64,000 bases of DNA from JBGQOJ01 sp052119585 (GCF_052119585.1 NZ_JBGQOJ010000010.1:62001-126000), one strand, 5' to 3'; shown: positions 53,443 through 63,189, counted from the first letter of the stretch. The notes: a model not told the origin generated them from the letters alone. A program made the numbers and translations.

Positions 53443-53670
53443 AGTGGCCTCCATTCGTAATTTCACGGGTCGTATGCAGAACCAACGTGCCGGACGCCAA
53501 AATGGTTCACCCGTTGCCCCTACGTCATTCCCGTTTCCGATCCGAAACGCAAACTGCGGTTTAGACGATTCCAGTGGGGGAAATGTCGGAAATACCACTC
53601 GTGTCGCAAACGGCGCACCGTATATGCAATGCATACGAACGTGGCCAACGCGCCGGAACAGGGAAACAAC

Positions 53671-55347
53671 ATGAGCTTTAAGTCCGACATCGAGATCGCC
53701 CGCGAAGCAAAGAAAAAGCCGATTCAAGAGATTGGGTTGCGGCTTGGCATCCCCACCGAACATCTTTTGCCCTATGGCCACGACAAGGCAAAGGTCAGTC
53801 AGGCGTTCATCGAGGGCCTGAGTGGCCGCAAGAACGGCAAGCTGATCCTTGTGACCGCGATCAATCCGACGCCTGCGGGCGAGGGCAAGACGACCACGAC
53901 CGTTGGTCTGGGGGACGGGCTGAACCGGATCGGCAAGAAGGCTGCGGTTTGTATCCGCGAGGCCTCGCTTGGGCCGTGTTTCGGGATGAAGGGCGGGGCT
54001 GCCGGCGGCGGCTACGCGCAGGTCGTTCCGATGGAAGAGATGAACCTGCATTTCACCGGCGATTTTCACGCGATCACCTCTGCGCACAACCTATTGTCGG
54101 CGATGATCGACAACCACATCTATTGGGGCAACGAGCTGGAAATCGACATCCGCCGCGTTGTCTGGCGCCGGGTGATGGACATGAACGACCGCGCATTGCG
54201 CGACATCGTGGCCAGCCTTGGCGGCGTTGCCAACGGCTTTCCGCGCCAGACCGGGTTCGACATCACCGTCGCGTCCGAGGTCATGGCGATCTTGTGCCTC
54301 TCGCTGAACCTTGAGGATCTGCAAAAGCGTCTGGGCGATATCATCGTCGCCTACCGCCGTGACAAAACCCCGGTTTATTGCCGCGATATCAAGGCAGACG
54401 GCGCGATGACCGTGCTGTTGAAAGACGCGATGCAGCCGAACCTTGTGCAGACGCTGGAAAACAATCCGGCCTTCGTGCATGGCGGGCCTTTTGCCAATAT
54501 CGCCCATGGCTGCAATTCGGTCATCGCCACGACGACCGCGCTGCGCGTTGCCGACTACGTGGTGACAGAGGCGGGTTTCGGTGCCGATCTGGGGGCCGAG
54601 AAGTTTATGAACATCAAGTGCCGCAAGGCCGGTCTGGCCCCCGACGCGGTGGTTCTGGTGGCCACGGTGCGCGCGATGAAGATGAACGGCGGCGTGGCCA
54701 AGGCCGATCTGGGCGCCGAGAACGTCGAGGCGGTGCAGAACGGTTGCGCCAACCTTGGCCGCCACATCGAGAATATCAAATCCTTTGGCGTGCCGGTGGT
54801 CGTGGCGATCAACCACTTTGTCACCGACACGGACGCCGAGGTCGAGGCGGTGAAGGCCTATGTGAAAAGCCAGGGCTCCGAGGCGATCCTGTGCAAGCAT
54901 TGGGCCAAAGGCTCTGAAGGGATCGAGGATCTGGCGCACCGCGTGGTCGAGATCGCGGAAAGCGGCGTGTCCAATTTTGCCCCGATTTACCCCGACGAGA
55001 TGTCGCTGTTCGAGAAGATCGAGACCGTCGCCAAGCGTATCTACCGCGCTGACGAGGTTCTGGCGGATAAATCTATCCGCGACCAGCTGAAGACATGGGA
55101 AGATCAGGGCTATGGCCACCTGCCGGTGTGTATGGCGAAGACCCAGTATTCGTTCACGACCGACCCGAACCGCCGCGGCGCGCCAACCGGATTCACCATT
55201 CCGGTGCGCGAAGTGCGCCTGTCGGCGGGGGCCGGTTTCATCGTCGTGATCTGCGGCGAGATCATGACAATGCCCGGCCTGCCGCGCGTGCCATCGGCCG
55301 AGATGATCATGCTGAACGAAGCGGGGCAAATCGAGGGTCTGTTCTAG
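53671..55347 (+). CDS. fhs: Formate-tetrahydrofolate ligase
   Basis: 558 residues from the ATG at 53671 (GGGAAAC upstream); the in-frame ATG at 53629 is less likely. ATP motif PTPAGEGKTTTTVG (66-79), LGPCFGMKGGAAGGGYAQV, FTGDFHAITSAHNLL, and GFGADLGAEKFMNIKCR. Makes 10-formyl-THF from formate, ATP and THF. Next to folD, it forms the C1 route between formate and methylene-THF, important in marine Rhodobacterales that oxidise methylated compounds. Confidence 0.96.
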   Translation: MSFKSDIEIAREAKKKPIQEIGLRLGIPTEHLLPYGHDKAKVSQAFIEGLSGRKNGKLILVTAINPTPAGEGKTTTTVGLGDGLNRIGKKAAVCIREASLGPCFGMKGGAAGGGYAQVVPMEEMNLHFTGDFHAITSAHNLLSAMIDNHIYWGNELEIDIRRVVWRRVMDMNDRALRDIVASLGGVANGFPRQTGFDITVASEVMAILCLSLNLEDLQKRLGDIIVAYRRDKTPVYCRDIKADGAMTVLLKDAMQPNLVQTLENNPAFVHGGPFANIAHGCNSVIATTTALRVADYVVTEAGFGADLGAEKFMNIKCRKAGLAPDAVVLVATVRAMKMNGGVAKADLGAENVEAVQNGCANLGRHIENIKSFGVPVVVAINHFVTDTDAEVEAVKAYVKSQGSEAILCKHWAKGSEGIEDLAHRVVEIAESGVSNFAPIYPDEMSLFEKIETVAKRIYRADEVLADKSIRDQLKTWEDQGYGHLPVCMAKTQYSFTTDPNRRGAPTGFTIPVREVRLSAGAGFIVVICGEIMTMPGLPRVPSAEMIMLNEAGQIEGLF

Positions 55348-55409
55348 CCACAAGGGATGCACTAAGGGTGCACAAATCACACACAGAGCGACGCAGGGGT
55401 AAACGACAT

Positions 55410-56303
55410 ATGACAGCCGATATCATAGACGGAAAAGCCTTTGCGGCGCGGGTGCGTGGACAGGTGGGCGAACACGTCGCCCGCCTGAAAGAAGAGCACG
55501 GATTGACCCCCGGTCTGGCCGTGGTTCTGGTGGGTGAAGACCCGGCCAGTCAGGTCTATGTCCGATCGAAAGGCAAGATGACGACCGAGGTCGGGATGAA
55601 GTCGGTCGAGCACAAGCTGGACGCTGCAACGCCCGAGGCCGATCTTCTGGCGCTGATCGAGCAGTTGAACCGTGACAAGACAATCCACGGTATTCTGGTG
55701 CAGCTGCCCTTGCCCAAGCACCTGAACGAAGACCTTGTGATCAACGCGATTGATCCGGCGAAAGATGTGGACGGGTTCCACATCTCGAACGTCGGGCTGC
55801 TGGGGACCGGGCAGAAATCCATGGTGCCCTGCACACCGCTGGGCTGTTTGATGATGCTGCGTGATTATCACGGGTCGCTGTTGGGCATGGATGCGGTGGT
55901 GATTGGCCGGTCGAACATCGTGGGCAAGCCGATGGCGCAATTGCTGCTGGGCGATAGTTGCACGGTGACGATTGCGCATTCGCGGACCAGGGATCTGGCC
56001 GATGTCGTGCGCCGAGCCGATATCGTGGTTGCCGCAGTGGGCCGCGCCGAAATGGTGCCGGGCGACTGGATCAAGGCGGGGGCGACCGTGATCGACGTGG
56101 GCATCAACCGGATTGAACTGCCGGACGGGAAAACCCGGCTGGTCGGCGATGTCGATTTCGCCAGCTGCGCTGCGGTGGCGGGGGCGATCACGCCGGTGCC
56201 GGGCGGCGTCGGGCCGATGACCATCGCCTGCCTGCTGGCCAATACGTTGACCGCCTGTTGCCGCGCCAACGGTCTGGCCGAGCCAGAGGGGCTGACGGCC
56301 TGA
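55410..56303 (+). CDS. folD: Methylene-THF dehydrogenase / methenyl-THF cyclohydrolase FolD
   Basis: 297 residues from the ATG at 55410. VLVGEDPASQVYVRSKGK with the catalytic Lys, VQLPLPKHLNE, KDVDGFHISNVG, NADP motif VVIGRSNIVGKPMAQLL, and PVPGGVGPMTIACLL. Interconverts methylene- and formyl-THF. Separated from fhs by 62 bases on the same strand, probably one operon. Confidence 0.96.
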   Translation: MTADIIDGKAFAARVRGQVGEHVARLKEEHGLTPGLAVVLVGEDPASQVYVRSKGKMTTEVGMKSVEHKLDAATPEADLLALIEQLNRDKTIHGILVQLPLPKHLNEDLVINAIDPAKDVDGFHISNVGLLGTGQKSMVPCTPLGCLMMLRDYHGSLLGMDAVVIGRSNIVGKPMAQLLLGDSCTVTIAHSRTRDLADVVRRADIVVAAVGRAEMVPGDWIKAGATVIDVGINRIELPDGKTRLVGDVDFASCAAVAGAITPVPGGVGPMTIACLLANTLTACCRANGLAEPEGLTA

Positions 56304-56342
56304 TACCGTAGGGCTCCAGAAACCAGTCGGGCGCGCCTTTGC

Positions 56343-57155
56343 CTAAAGGCGGGGGCGCAGGTTTCGGATCACATCTTGCACCGCGCGGGGCAGGGCGGTG
56401 TCGGCCCCTGCGGGGGCCGCGTCCAGCGCGCTTTCGACGTCTTTCACCAGAATGCCGATTGAATTGTCGTCGCCATAGCCATCGCGGGCGAATTCGATGT
56501 CATTGAAGCCGCTGGCAAGCCAGTTCTGCCCCGAAGACGTTTTGATCAGCTCCAGCAACTGCTTTTCGGGAATGCCCGCAGCATCGGCCCAGTCCAGCAC
56601 CATCCGCGTCATCGCGGTGCTGGAGGCGGCCAGAAGGTTGTTCAACACCTTTGCAGACATACCCGCGCCGAAAGGGCCCATGCGGTGAAAATGGGTGCCC
56701 ATCGCGTTGAACAGTGGGTGCAGGTTGTCAAGGTCGCCGATAGAGCCGCCCAGCATGAACGACAGTTGCTTGCGCTGCGCGGCGACAACGGCCCCCGACA
56801 TCGGCGCGTCGACCAGCCGGATCCGCGAGGGCACGCGGTCCTTCAGGGCCAGCGCATAGCGGGGCGAAAGAGTCGAGCAGATGATCACGGTCTTGAGCGC
56901 GGGGGCGCGGTCCAGCAGGTTTTGCGCACCGAACAGCACGTCCTCTGTCTGGGGAATGTCGCGCACGACGGTCAGCAGGGTGGTCAGGCCGTCGGCGAAT
57001 TCCGCCGGATCGTCGGTGACGGCATGGGCGAAATCCTGATAGCTGTCGCGCGGTTTGATGTCGAAGCCCTGCGCCTCGAATCCCGCCTCGCGCAGGGCCA
57101 TCAGCATCGGTCGGCCCATACGGCCAACACCGGCCAACCCGATTTTACCGGTCAT
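56343..57155 (-). CDS. 3-Hydroxyisobutyrate dehydrogenase-like NAD(P) oxidoreductase
   Basis: 270 residues from the ATG at 57155, which overlaps the AAA ATPase stop (TGATG). Rossmann motif GLAGVGRMGRPM near residue 8, VDAPMSGAVVAA, and the catalytic Lys in GAGMSAKVLNNLLAASS. Beta-hydroxyacid dehydrogenase family; substrate could be 3-hydroxyisobutyrate, tartronate semialdehyde or another acid. Coupling to an AAA ATPase rather than to catabolic genes is odd for this family. Confidence 0.83.
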   Translation of the reverse strand: MTGKIGLAGVGRMGRPMLMALREAGFEAQGFDIKPRDSYQDFAHAVTDDPAEFADGLTTLLTVVRDIPQTEDVLFGAQNLLDRAPALKTVIICSTLSPRYALALKDRVPSRIRLVDAPMSGAVVAAQRKQLSFMLGGSIGDLDNLHPLFNAMGTHFHRMGPFGAGMSAKVLNNLLAASSTAMTRMVLDWADAAGIPEKQLLELIKTSSGQNWLASGFNDIEFARDGYGDDNSIGILVKDVESALDAAPAGADTALPRAVQDVIRNLRPRL

Positions 57156-58465
57156 CAATGGACAATCTTTTCTTCTTTGACGAACATATTGGACCAGGCG
57201 CGGTCGATCAGTTCGGGGGACATCTGATAGGGAATACCCTCGAACTCGCAGATGGCGATGATCTGGTCGATCAGGAACACCGGCTGATAGTTGGCGTAGA
57301 CGTTGTCGATCGTCGGGTATTTCTTTTTCAACAGGTGGACCAGGGCCTTTTCATTCAGCGGCATTTTCTTTTTCCGCGCGACCATGGCAAAGATTTTCAG
57401 GAAATCCTCCTGCGTCGGACCGTCGATCTTGATCTTGAAAAAGATCCGCCGCAGGGCCGCCTTGTCAAAGATGTCGTTGGGGTGGAAGTTGGTGGAAAAG
57501 ATGACCAGCGTGTCAAAGGGCACGGTGAATTTCTCGCCCGATTGCAGGGCGAGGATGTCCTTGCTTTCCTCCAGCGGCACAATCCAGCGGTTGACCAGCG
57601 CCTGCGGCGGTTCCTCCTGTCGGCCAAGGTCGTCGACGATGAACACGCCACCGGTCGATTTCAGCTGCAAGGGGGCCTGATAGGTGCGCGCGGTGGGGTT
57701 GTAGACAAGGTCGAGCATCGACAGGGACAATTCGCCGCCGGTGATCACGGTGGGGCGTTCGCATCGGACATAGCGGGTGTCATAGCGTCCCGAGGCACGG
57801 CGCAGGCTGTTCGGGTCGTCCTCTTGTGTTTCGGCGGCGCTGTGGACGATGGGGTCATAGACGGTGATGACCTGACCGGCGTATTCGATGGCGCGGGGCA
57901 CGAAGATCTTGTCGCCAAGCGCGTCGCGGATGCCGTTCGAGATCGAGGATTTACCATTGCCCGGCGGGCCATACATCAGGATAGAGCGGCCGGAACTGAC
58001 CGCAGGCCCCAACTGGTCCAGCAGGTCGGGCGGCAGGATCAGGTGACCCATGGCGCCGGTCAGCTGGTCGCGGCTGATCTGGATATTGCGGATCGACTGG
58101 CGCTTTACCTGCTCTTTGTAGACATCGAGCGGCACCGGCATCGCGCCGTAATATTCGGATTGTGACAGTGCATCCAGCGCGCGGGCCTTGCCGCTGTCGG
58201 TCAGCTGGAACCCCATCTCGCCGCCGGAGTTGGCATGCAGGGTGCCTGTCGCCTCGACCAGTTTCTGGTTGCGCGCCACATCAACCAGTTCCTGCGTCAC
58301 CGTCAATGGCAGGCAGATGGCCCGCGACAAGGTCGAGACCTGATCGAGGTTCTGCCGGAACATGGTTTTCAGTAGAATATCCCGCATCATGACAGGCGGA
58401 AGCTGCATCTCTTCCAGCGTGCGCGGGGCAGGGGGGGCGATAACGCCCGTAGCTTGCATATTCAT
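57155..58465 (-). CDS. AAA ATPase with N-terminal winged-helix-like region, tad-linked
   Basis: 436 residues. N-terminal 110 residues look like a helical winged-helix module (LEEMQLPPVMMRDILLKTMF; ICLPLTVTQELVDVARNQKLV; GFQLTDSGKARALDAL). Walker A GPPGNGKS (166-173), Walker B GGVFIVDDLGR, sensor VIFSTNFHP, and RRIFFKIKIDGP. Related ATPases are encoded beside tad pilus genes in Rhodobacterales; the molecular role is not established. Its ATG at 58465 has AAGG 7 bases upstream; the downstream dehydrogenase is coupled to it. Confidence 0.78.
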   Translation of the reverse strand: MNMQATGVIAPPAPRTLEEMQLPPVMMRDILLKTMFRQNLDQVSTLSRAICLPLTVTQELVDVARNQKLVEATGTLHANSGGEMGFQLTDSGKARALDALSQSEYYGAMPVPLDVYKEQVKRQSIRNIQISRDQLTGAMGHLILPPDLLDQLGPAVSSGRSILMYGPPGNGKSSISNGIRDALGDKIFVPRAIEYAGQVITVYDPIVHSAAETQEDDPNSLRRASGRYDTRYVRCERPTVITGGELSLSMLDLVYNPTARTYQAPLQLKSTGGVFIVDDLGRQEEPPQALVNRWIVPLEESKDILALQSGEKFTVPFDTLVIFSTNFHPNDIFDKAALRRIFFKIKIDGPTQEDFLKIFAMVARKKKMPLNEKALVHLLKKKYPTIDNVYANYQPVFLIDQIIAICEFEGIPYQMSPELIDRAWSNMFVKEEKIVH

Positions 58466-58609
58466 TGGGGTGCCTTGTGACTGCGAACTGCTCTTTGTTT
58501 TTGTGGTGATTCTACCTCTCTCACCTCAATTGAACAACAAAAACCGCGATAGGCTTTTGCGCTTGCGATTTTGCACCGCTAATGTGTTCAAAAAATGAAA
58601 GAGAGCAGA

Positions 58610-60238
58610 ATGAGCAGACCCAACCCAACCGCTTTGTTCGGATTCCTGTGTGCGGTGATTATGGTCATGGGCGGGGCGGCGGCCTTGAAGGGCGGCCTGT
58701 ACGTCGGGCGGCACGAAGGGGACATGATGCATATGATGCAGATCGTGTTCCAGCTTGTCGATGGCGAGGTTCCGCATCGGGACTTCATGACGCCGATCGG
58801 GCTGTTTGCGTTCTGGCCTATCGCGCTGTTTGCGAAGATGGGGTTCGGCATCGGCCATGCGGCGGTCTATTCGCAGATTTTTGTCGCGCTGCTGTTGCTG
58901 CCTGCGGTCTGGTGGACGGCGCAGACGCGGCTCCGCGGTGTCATGCCCTATCTGTTCGGTCTGATCGTTCTGGTGCTTGTCACCGCATTGGTCCACGGCG
59001 AAAGCCAGAGGGCGATTTCCTTTTCCATGCATTACAACCGCTGGGCCTGGGCGATTGCCTTTGTGGCGATCACGCTGGCGATTTTGCCATCGCAGGAGAA
59101 ACCGAACAGCGCTGTGGATGGCATCATCATCGGGCTTGCCATGGCGGTTCTGGTTTTGCTGAAGGTAACGTATTTCGCGGCCTTCATCCTGCCGGTGACC
59201 ATCGGTCTGGTGCAGCGCGGCAACACCCGCGCGATCGGTTTTGCGGTGCTGGCCGGTCTGGCCGTGACCGTGATGGTGACGCTGATGATGGGGCCTGCGT
59301 TCTGGTTTGCCTATCTCAAGGACATCCTGACCGTTTCCGGGTCCAGTATCCGCCCGAACCCCGGCGAGGGCTTTGATGCGGTGATCGCGGCGCCGCCCTA
59401 TCTTGGGGGCAGCATCGCGGCAGTGCTGGGGGTGATTTTTCTGCGGCAGGCGGGTGCGAAGGTCGGCGGTCTGGTTCTGCTGTTCCTGTTGCCCGCGTTT
59501 TTCTATGTGACCTATCAGAACTTTGCCAACGATCCGCAGTGGCTGCTGTTGCTGGGTGTTTTGTTGTGGACGATGCGACCTGCTGCGGGCGTGCTGAACG
59601 GGTTCGGCTGGGATATGCGCTTTGCGTTGTCGATGACTGCGATCGCGGCTTTTGCCTTTGCGATGCCGTCGTTCCTGAACCTGTCGTTCTCGTCGATCCG
59701 CCACATGAGCGCGGACGACGAAAAATACACACCGATGCTGCCACGGTCGGAATTGAACGCCGATCTGAAGATGCTGACCATACGGGCGATGCGGATCGAC
59801 GCGCGTGTTCCGATGGATGTGCCGGGGTCGGGGTTCGAGGCCTATGCCGACAAAGGCGAGCGCAGCGAACCCGCGATGTTGCTGGGCGAGGTCCTGCCGC
59901 AGTGCGAGATCGAACTGGGCCTGCCCGCGTGGTTCGAGACGATCACCGCAGATCTGGAGGCGACAGGCCTGGTCAAGGACAAGCGCATCATGGCGGCGGA
60001 TCTGTTTTCCAGTTTCTGGCTGTTCGGAGAAACCAAGCGCCTGATCGGTGGGGCGCCCTGGTATTATGGCGGGCTTTCCGGCTTTGACAGTGCCGACTAT
60101 CTGCTGGTGCCATTCTGCCCGATCTCGCCCAGCATCCGCGCCAAGATACTGGAGGAAGTGGCAGAACGCGAGGATGTCACCCTGACCGAGGTCCGGCGCA
60201 CGCCGGTCTATATCCTGCTGGAAAAAACCGCGAACTAG
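58610..60238 (+). CDS. Large polytopic membrane protein, unknown (GT-C-like)
   Basis: 542 residues from the ATG at 58610 with GAGAG upstream; an ATG at 58595 lacks a ribosome site. About ten to eleven helices within the first 370 residues, an early loop GGLYVGRHEGDMMHMM and DGEVPHRDFMTPIGLFAF, then a soluble C-terminal 165 residues. The first loop with acidic and His residues and the helix layout recall GT-C glycosyltransferases, but no signature is decisive. It is the only plus-strand gene in the tad region and overlaps the prepilin peptidase stop by 4 bases. Confidence 0.72.
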   Translation: MSRPNPTALFGFLCAVIMVMGGAAALKGGLYVGRHEGDMMHMMQIVFQLVDGEVPHRDFMTPIGLFAFWPIALFAKMGFGIGHAAVYSQIFVALLLLPAVWWTAQTRLRGVMPYLFGLIVLVLVTALVHGESQRAISFSMHYNRWAWAIAFVAITLAILPSQEKPNSAVDGIIIGLAMAVLVLLKVTYFAAFILPVTIGLVQRGNTRAIGFAVLAGLAVTVMVTLMMGPAFWFAYLKDILTVSGSSIRPNPGEGFDAVIAAPPYLGGSIAAVLGVIFLRQAGAKVGGLVLLFLLPAFFYVTYQNFANDPQWLLLLGVLLWTMRPAAGVLNGFGWDMRFALSMTAIAAFAFAMPSFLNLSFSSIRHMSADDEKYTPMLPRSELNADLKMLTIRAMRIDARVPMDVPGSGFEAYADKGERSEPAMLLGEVLPQCEIELGLPAWFETITADLEATGLVKDKRIMAADLFSSFWLFGETKRLIGGAPWYYGGLSGFDSADYLLVPFCPISPSIRAKILEEVAEREDVTLTEVRRTPVYILLEKTAN

Positions 60239-60729
60239 GCGCCGAAAAACGCACCCAGAACAAGGTAGATGATCAGCGTTCCGCCAAGCGCCAGCCCCAT
60301 CGGGAAATCCCCACGGCCCCACGATTCCCATTCGGGGGTCAGCCTGCGGACGGCGGGGATCATGCGGAAAATCCGGTGGGTGGCAAAGGCCCCCAAAAGG
60401 ATGGCCGCGAACAGGAACATCAGCGTAGTGGCATCAGAGAATGCAATGAATGGCGCCATGGCGGCGGCGAACTTGGCGTCGCCCGCACCAACCATCCGCA
60501 ACATATTGGCGACGAAACCTGCGATCAGCACAACCACCAGATGCAGCAGCCGCCACGGGTATTCGGCCAGCGGCAGGGCGATCAGCCCGATCAACACGAA
60601 CACAATCGTCAGCGCATAGACCGCCATATTGGGGATCTTCATGAACTTCATGTCGTTCCATGACACCCAGATCGAAATCGGAACGGCGAATGGCAGGAAC
60701 CACCATGCAGAATACGCGGTGATTGCCAT
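60235..60729 (-). CDS. tadV: Tad prepilin peptidase (TadV/CpaA)
   Basis: 164 residues, about six helices. Two aspartates of the A24 peptidases: Asp26 in SWNDMKFMKIPN and the GxGD motif VGAGDAKF. Cleaves Flp prepilin at the inner membrane. Short length fits CpaA/TadV, which lack the methylase domain of PilD. Its ATG is 2 bases after the TPR lipoprotein stop, so it is the downstream partner in the tad operon. Confidence 0.92.
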   Translation of the reverse strand: MAITAYSAWWFLPFAVPISIWVSWNDMKFMKIPNMAVYALTIVFVLIGLIALPLAEYPWRLLHLVVVLIAGFVANMLRMVGAGDAKFAAAMAPFIAFSDATTLMFLFAAILLGAFATHRIFRMIPAVRRLTPEWESWGRGDFPMGLALGGTLIIYLVLGAFFGA

Positions 60730-60731
60730 GG

Positions 60732-61589
60732 CTAGTTCGTCACATTCGCATCAAGGGCATTCAGGCTGCGAACGGCGGCCTCGAAATACTGGGGGTGGGT
60801 ATCGATGGCTTGTTGCAGCAGGCTTTTGCCGGTCGCGACATCGCCTTGCTTTATCGCGGAGAGGGCCATTGTGTGCAGCAGTTGCGCGCGCTCTATCTGG
60901 GTCATCGGCAGGATCGGCATATCGTATTTGCGCTGCGCCGCACGGGACAGCACAAGGTTGTTCTTTGCGGTGAACAGATCCTTGTCATAGTTCAGCGCCT
61001 GCCCGAACAGCTTTTCCGCGCCGGTGTAATCGCCGCGCGTCAGTTTCGAGAAGCCCCAGTTGTTCAGCACACTGCCGGGCGTTGTTGTCAGGCCAACGGC
61101 GGTTTCATAGAAACTGTCGGCCTTCTTCCAATCCTTCTTGCTGTCGGCAACCATCGCCTCGAGGCGGTAGCGTTTGTAGGTCTCGACGGTGGGGGGAACA
61201 CTGTTCAGCTGTTCCTCGGCGCGGGTCCAGTCGCCGTTGCGAATCAGCGCGTCGGCAAAGCTGACCTTGTCATCATCGGTGCTGTCCTTGGCCGCGACGA
61301 CCTTTGCCCAGGCGGCGGTGCCTTCGGCGGGGCGTTTCGCGCGGATGAACGAAATCGCAAGGCCCCGTTGCAGGTCCGTGCGATCCGGGTTCTCTGCCAG
61401 AGAGCGGTTGAAATAGGTGACTGCCTCGTTCGGGTCGCCGGCGGTCAGCATGATATCGTTCAGATTACTTTCGTCGATGACATTGACGCTTTTTACGGCG
61501 CGTTCGACATCGGCTTTGCCAGAGTCCTGACAGGCCGTCAAAACCATTGCGCCCGACAGGCACAGGGATAGAAAGACTGGATGGCGCAT
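60732..61589 (-). CDS. tadD: Tad-associated TPR lipoprotein (TadD-like)
   Basis: 285 residues. Signal with lipobox LTAC (Cys20), then TPR-type repeats from about 50 to 285 (EAVTYFNRSLAENPDRTDLQRGLAISFIRAKRP; NNWGFSKLTRGDYTGAEKLFGQALNYDKD). Outer-membrane lipoproteins of this type assemble the Tad secretin/pilus machine. Between a second TPR lipoprotein upstream and tadV downstream. Confidence 0.85.
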   Translation of the reverse strand: MRHPVFLSLCLSGAMVLTACQDSGKADVERAVKSVNVIDESNLNDIMLTAGDPNEAVTYFNRSLAENPDRTDLQRGLAISFIRAKRPAEGTAAWAKVVAAKDSTDDDKVSFADALIRNGDWTRAEEQLNSVPPTVETYKRYRLEAMVADSKKDWKKADSFYETAVGLTTTPGSVLNNWGFSKLTRGDYTGAEKLFGQALNYDKDLFTAKNNLVLSRAAQRKYDMPILPMTQIERAQLLHTMALSAIKQGDVATGKSLLQQAIDTHPQYFEAAVRSLNALDANVTN

Positions 61590-61618
61590 ATTTCTGCGTC
61601 CTTTTGCTGCTCGAACCT

Positions 61619-62188
61619 CTATGGCGTCGACAAAAGCAGGTATTCTCCGAAGCCTCGTCTTACCAATGCGAAATTATATTCGTCTTGCGGATCAACATAC
61701 GCAGGATTTTCGATTTTTGCGAGTGCCAAGCGCAAATTATCCCTGATCTCGTCACTTTCGCCACTATCGAGGGCATAGGCGGTCCGAAACACGCGCTCTG
61801 CCTCTCCGGTCTTGCCGGTTTCCATCAGGACAACGCCCAGATTATTCCATGCAGGAACGAAGGTGCCGTCTTCCTTGATGGCGTCGCGCAGCAGCTTTTC
61901 GGCCTGCCCAAGGCGCCCGAGTTTCAGGTTGGCAGAGCCGAGCGCGCTAAGGACGTCGACGTTGATGCCCTGTTCGCCCGCAGCCCGAAGATAGGCTTTG
62001 ACTGCCAGCTCGTATTCGCCCGCAGCCATCAACCGGTGCCCGACCGTCAACCCGTCAACCGAATCCCGCAGCGACGAGATGCCCGCAGGTGCATAGGGGC
62101 TGGCGCCATCAGACGGAAAGCCGCCTGTCTGCTGACAGGCGGCCAAAAGGCCGAGGGCCAGACATAAGACCACCCGCTGTTTTTTCAT
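61619..62188 (-). CDS. Second Tad-associated TPR lipoprotein
   Basis: 189 residues from the ATG at 62188 (MKKQRVVLCLALGLLAAC, lipobox LLAAC with Cys18); a frame to 62209 would overlap tadC and lacks the signal start. Three TPR-like repeats (SALGSANLKLGRLGQAEKLLRDAIKEDGTFVPAWNNLGVVL). Paralogue-like neighbour of the TadD-like protein; two TPR lipoproteins in tandem are common in Rhodobacterales tad loci. Confidence 0.83.
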   Translation of the reverse strand: MKKQRVVLCLALGLLAACQQTGGFPSDGASPYAPAGISSLRDSVDGLTVGHRLMAAGEYELAVKAYLRAAGEQGINVDVLSALGSANLKLGRLGQAEKLLRDAIKEDGTFVPAWNNLGVVLMETGKTGEAERVFRTAYALDSGESDEIRDNLRLALAKIENPAYVDPQDEYNFALVRRGFGEYLLLSTP

Positions 62189-62192
62189 TCCG

Positions 62193-63176
62193 TCAAAATG
62201 CTGCGCCATTCAGGGTTTTGTAAATTCCGTAAATTGATGGGCCGATCAGAATGATCAAAAGCGGCGGCACCGTCAGCATCATTGTGGCAAGTGTCATCTT
62301 GGTCGGCAAGGTATTTGCCTTTTCTTCGGCCCGCATCACGCGTTTATCACGCATTTCGGCAGAGAAGACACGCAATGCCTCGGCGATAGAGGTACCAAAG
62401 CTGGCGGACTGGATCAAAACGGTCACGAAAGACGACACATCCATCACGCCGCAGCGTTCTGCCATGTCCCGCAGCACACTGATCCGGTCCTTACCGGCCT
62501 TCATTTCGTGGCTGACCATCTGGAATTCATCGGCAAGCGAGGGATAGCCCGCGCGAATTTCCGCAGCCACGCGGATGATCGACTGGTCCAGCGATTGGCC
62601 TGCTTCGACGCAGACCAGCATCATGTCCAGCGCATCGGGAAAGCCGTTGGTGATTTCCTCCTGCCGCTCTGCCTGACGGCGTGTCACCCAGTATTTCGGC
62701 AACATGTAGCCCGCGACGCCCGGCACCAGAACGGTCAGGATCAGGTTCTGGGTCGATGGTTCGGGGTCTGCACCGCTTTTGATCAGGGCAAGAATACACC
62801 CCACAACCAACAACCCCATCCCAAGGGCGAATTGCGCAAAGTGATAGGTTCGCACAGCGGTTTTCCCGCGATAGCCAGCCTGCAACAGCTTCAGCTTCAC
62901 GGCAGAGTATTCCGCCTCGTCCTGCGGTTCCAGAAAGGTCGAGTATTTCTGGAGCTTGTCCTTGCCGGTGTCAAACCGCAGCGATTGTGCCTGGCCCTTT
63001 TTGTCGAAGTCGTTTTTTGACGCCTTCAGTTTGGCGAGCGGATCCTTATCGCCCTGCATGAAGAACAACATGGTCAGAAGGACCAGAAAGCCGCCGATGA
63101 CGCCGACGGCGATGAATGGCCCGAACGGGCCGAGCGTATCGGTCAGCATGATATTGAGTGCGACGAGCGTTTCCAT
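62193..63176 (-). CDS. tadC: Tad inner-membrane platform protein TadC
   Basis: 327 residues. N-terminal helix (about 18-40), cytoplasmic loop, helices around 110-150, then a T2SSF domain (FPDALDMMLVCVEAGQSLDQSIIRVAAEI; SASFGTSIAEALRVFSAEMRDKR) and a terminal helix. With TadB forms the platform for pilus assembly. tadB precedes it by 13 bases. Confidence 0.93.
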   Translation of the reverse strand: METLVALNIMLTDTLGPFGPFIAVGVIGGFLVLLTMLFFMQGDKDPLAKLKASKNDFDKKGQAQSLRFDTGKDKLQKYSTFLEPQDEAEYSAVKLKLLQAGYRGKTAVRTYHFAQFALGMGLLVVGCILALIKSGADPEPSTQNLILTVLVPGVAGYMLPKYWVTRRQAERQEEITNGFPDALDMMLVCVEAGQSLDQSIIRVAAEIRAGYPSLADEFQMVSHEMKAGKDRISVLRDMAERCGVMDVSSFVTVLIQSASFGTSIAEALRVFSAEMRDKRVMRAEEKANTLPTKMTLATMMLTVPPLLIILIGPSIYGIYKTLNGAAF

Positions 63177-63189
63177 ACCGGTTCTATCC

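Noticed and set aside
53443..53670. Possible riboswitch leader for fhs
   Set aside because: No conserved riboswitch core was recognised and the palindromes seen are short; 228 bases is consistent with ordinary promoters.
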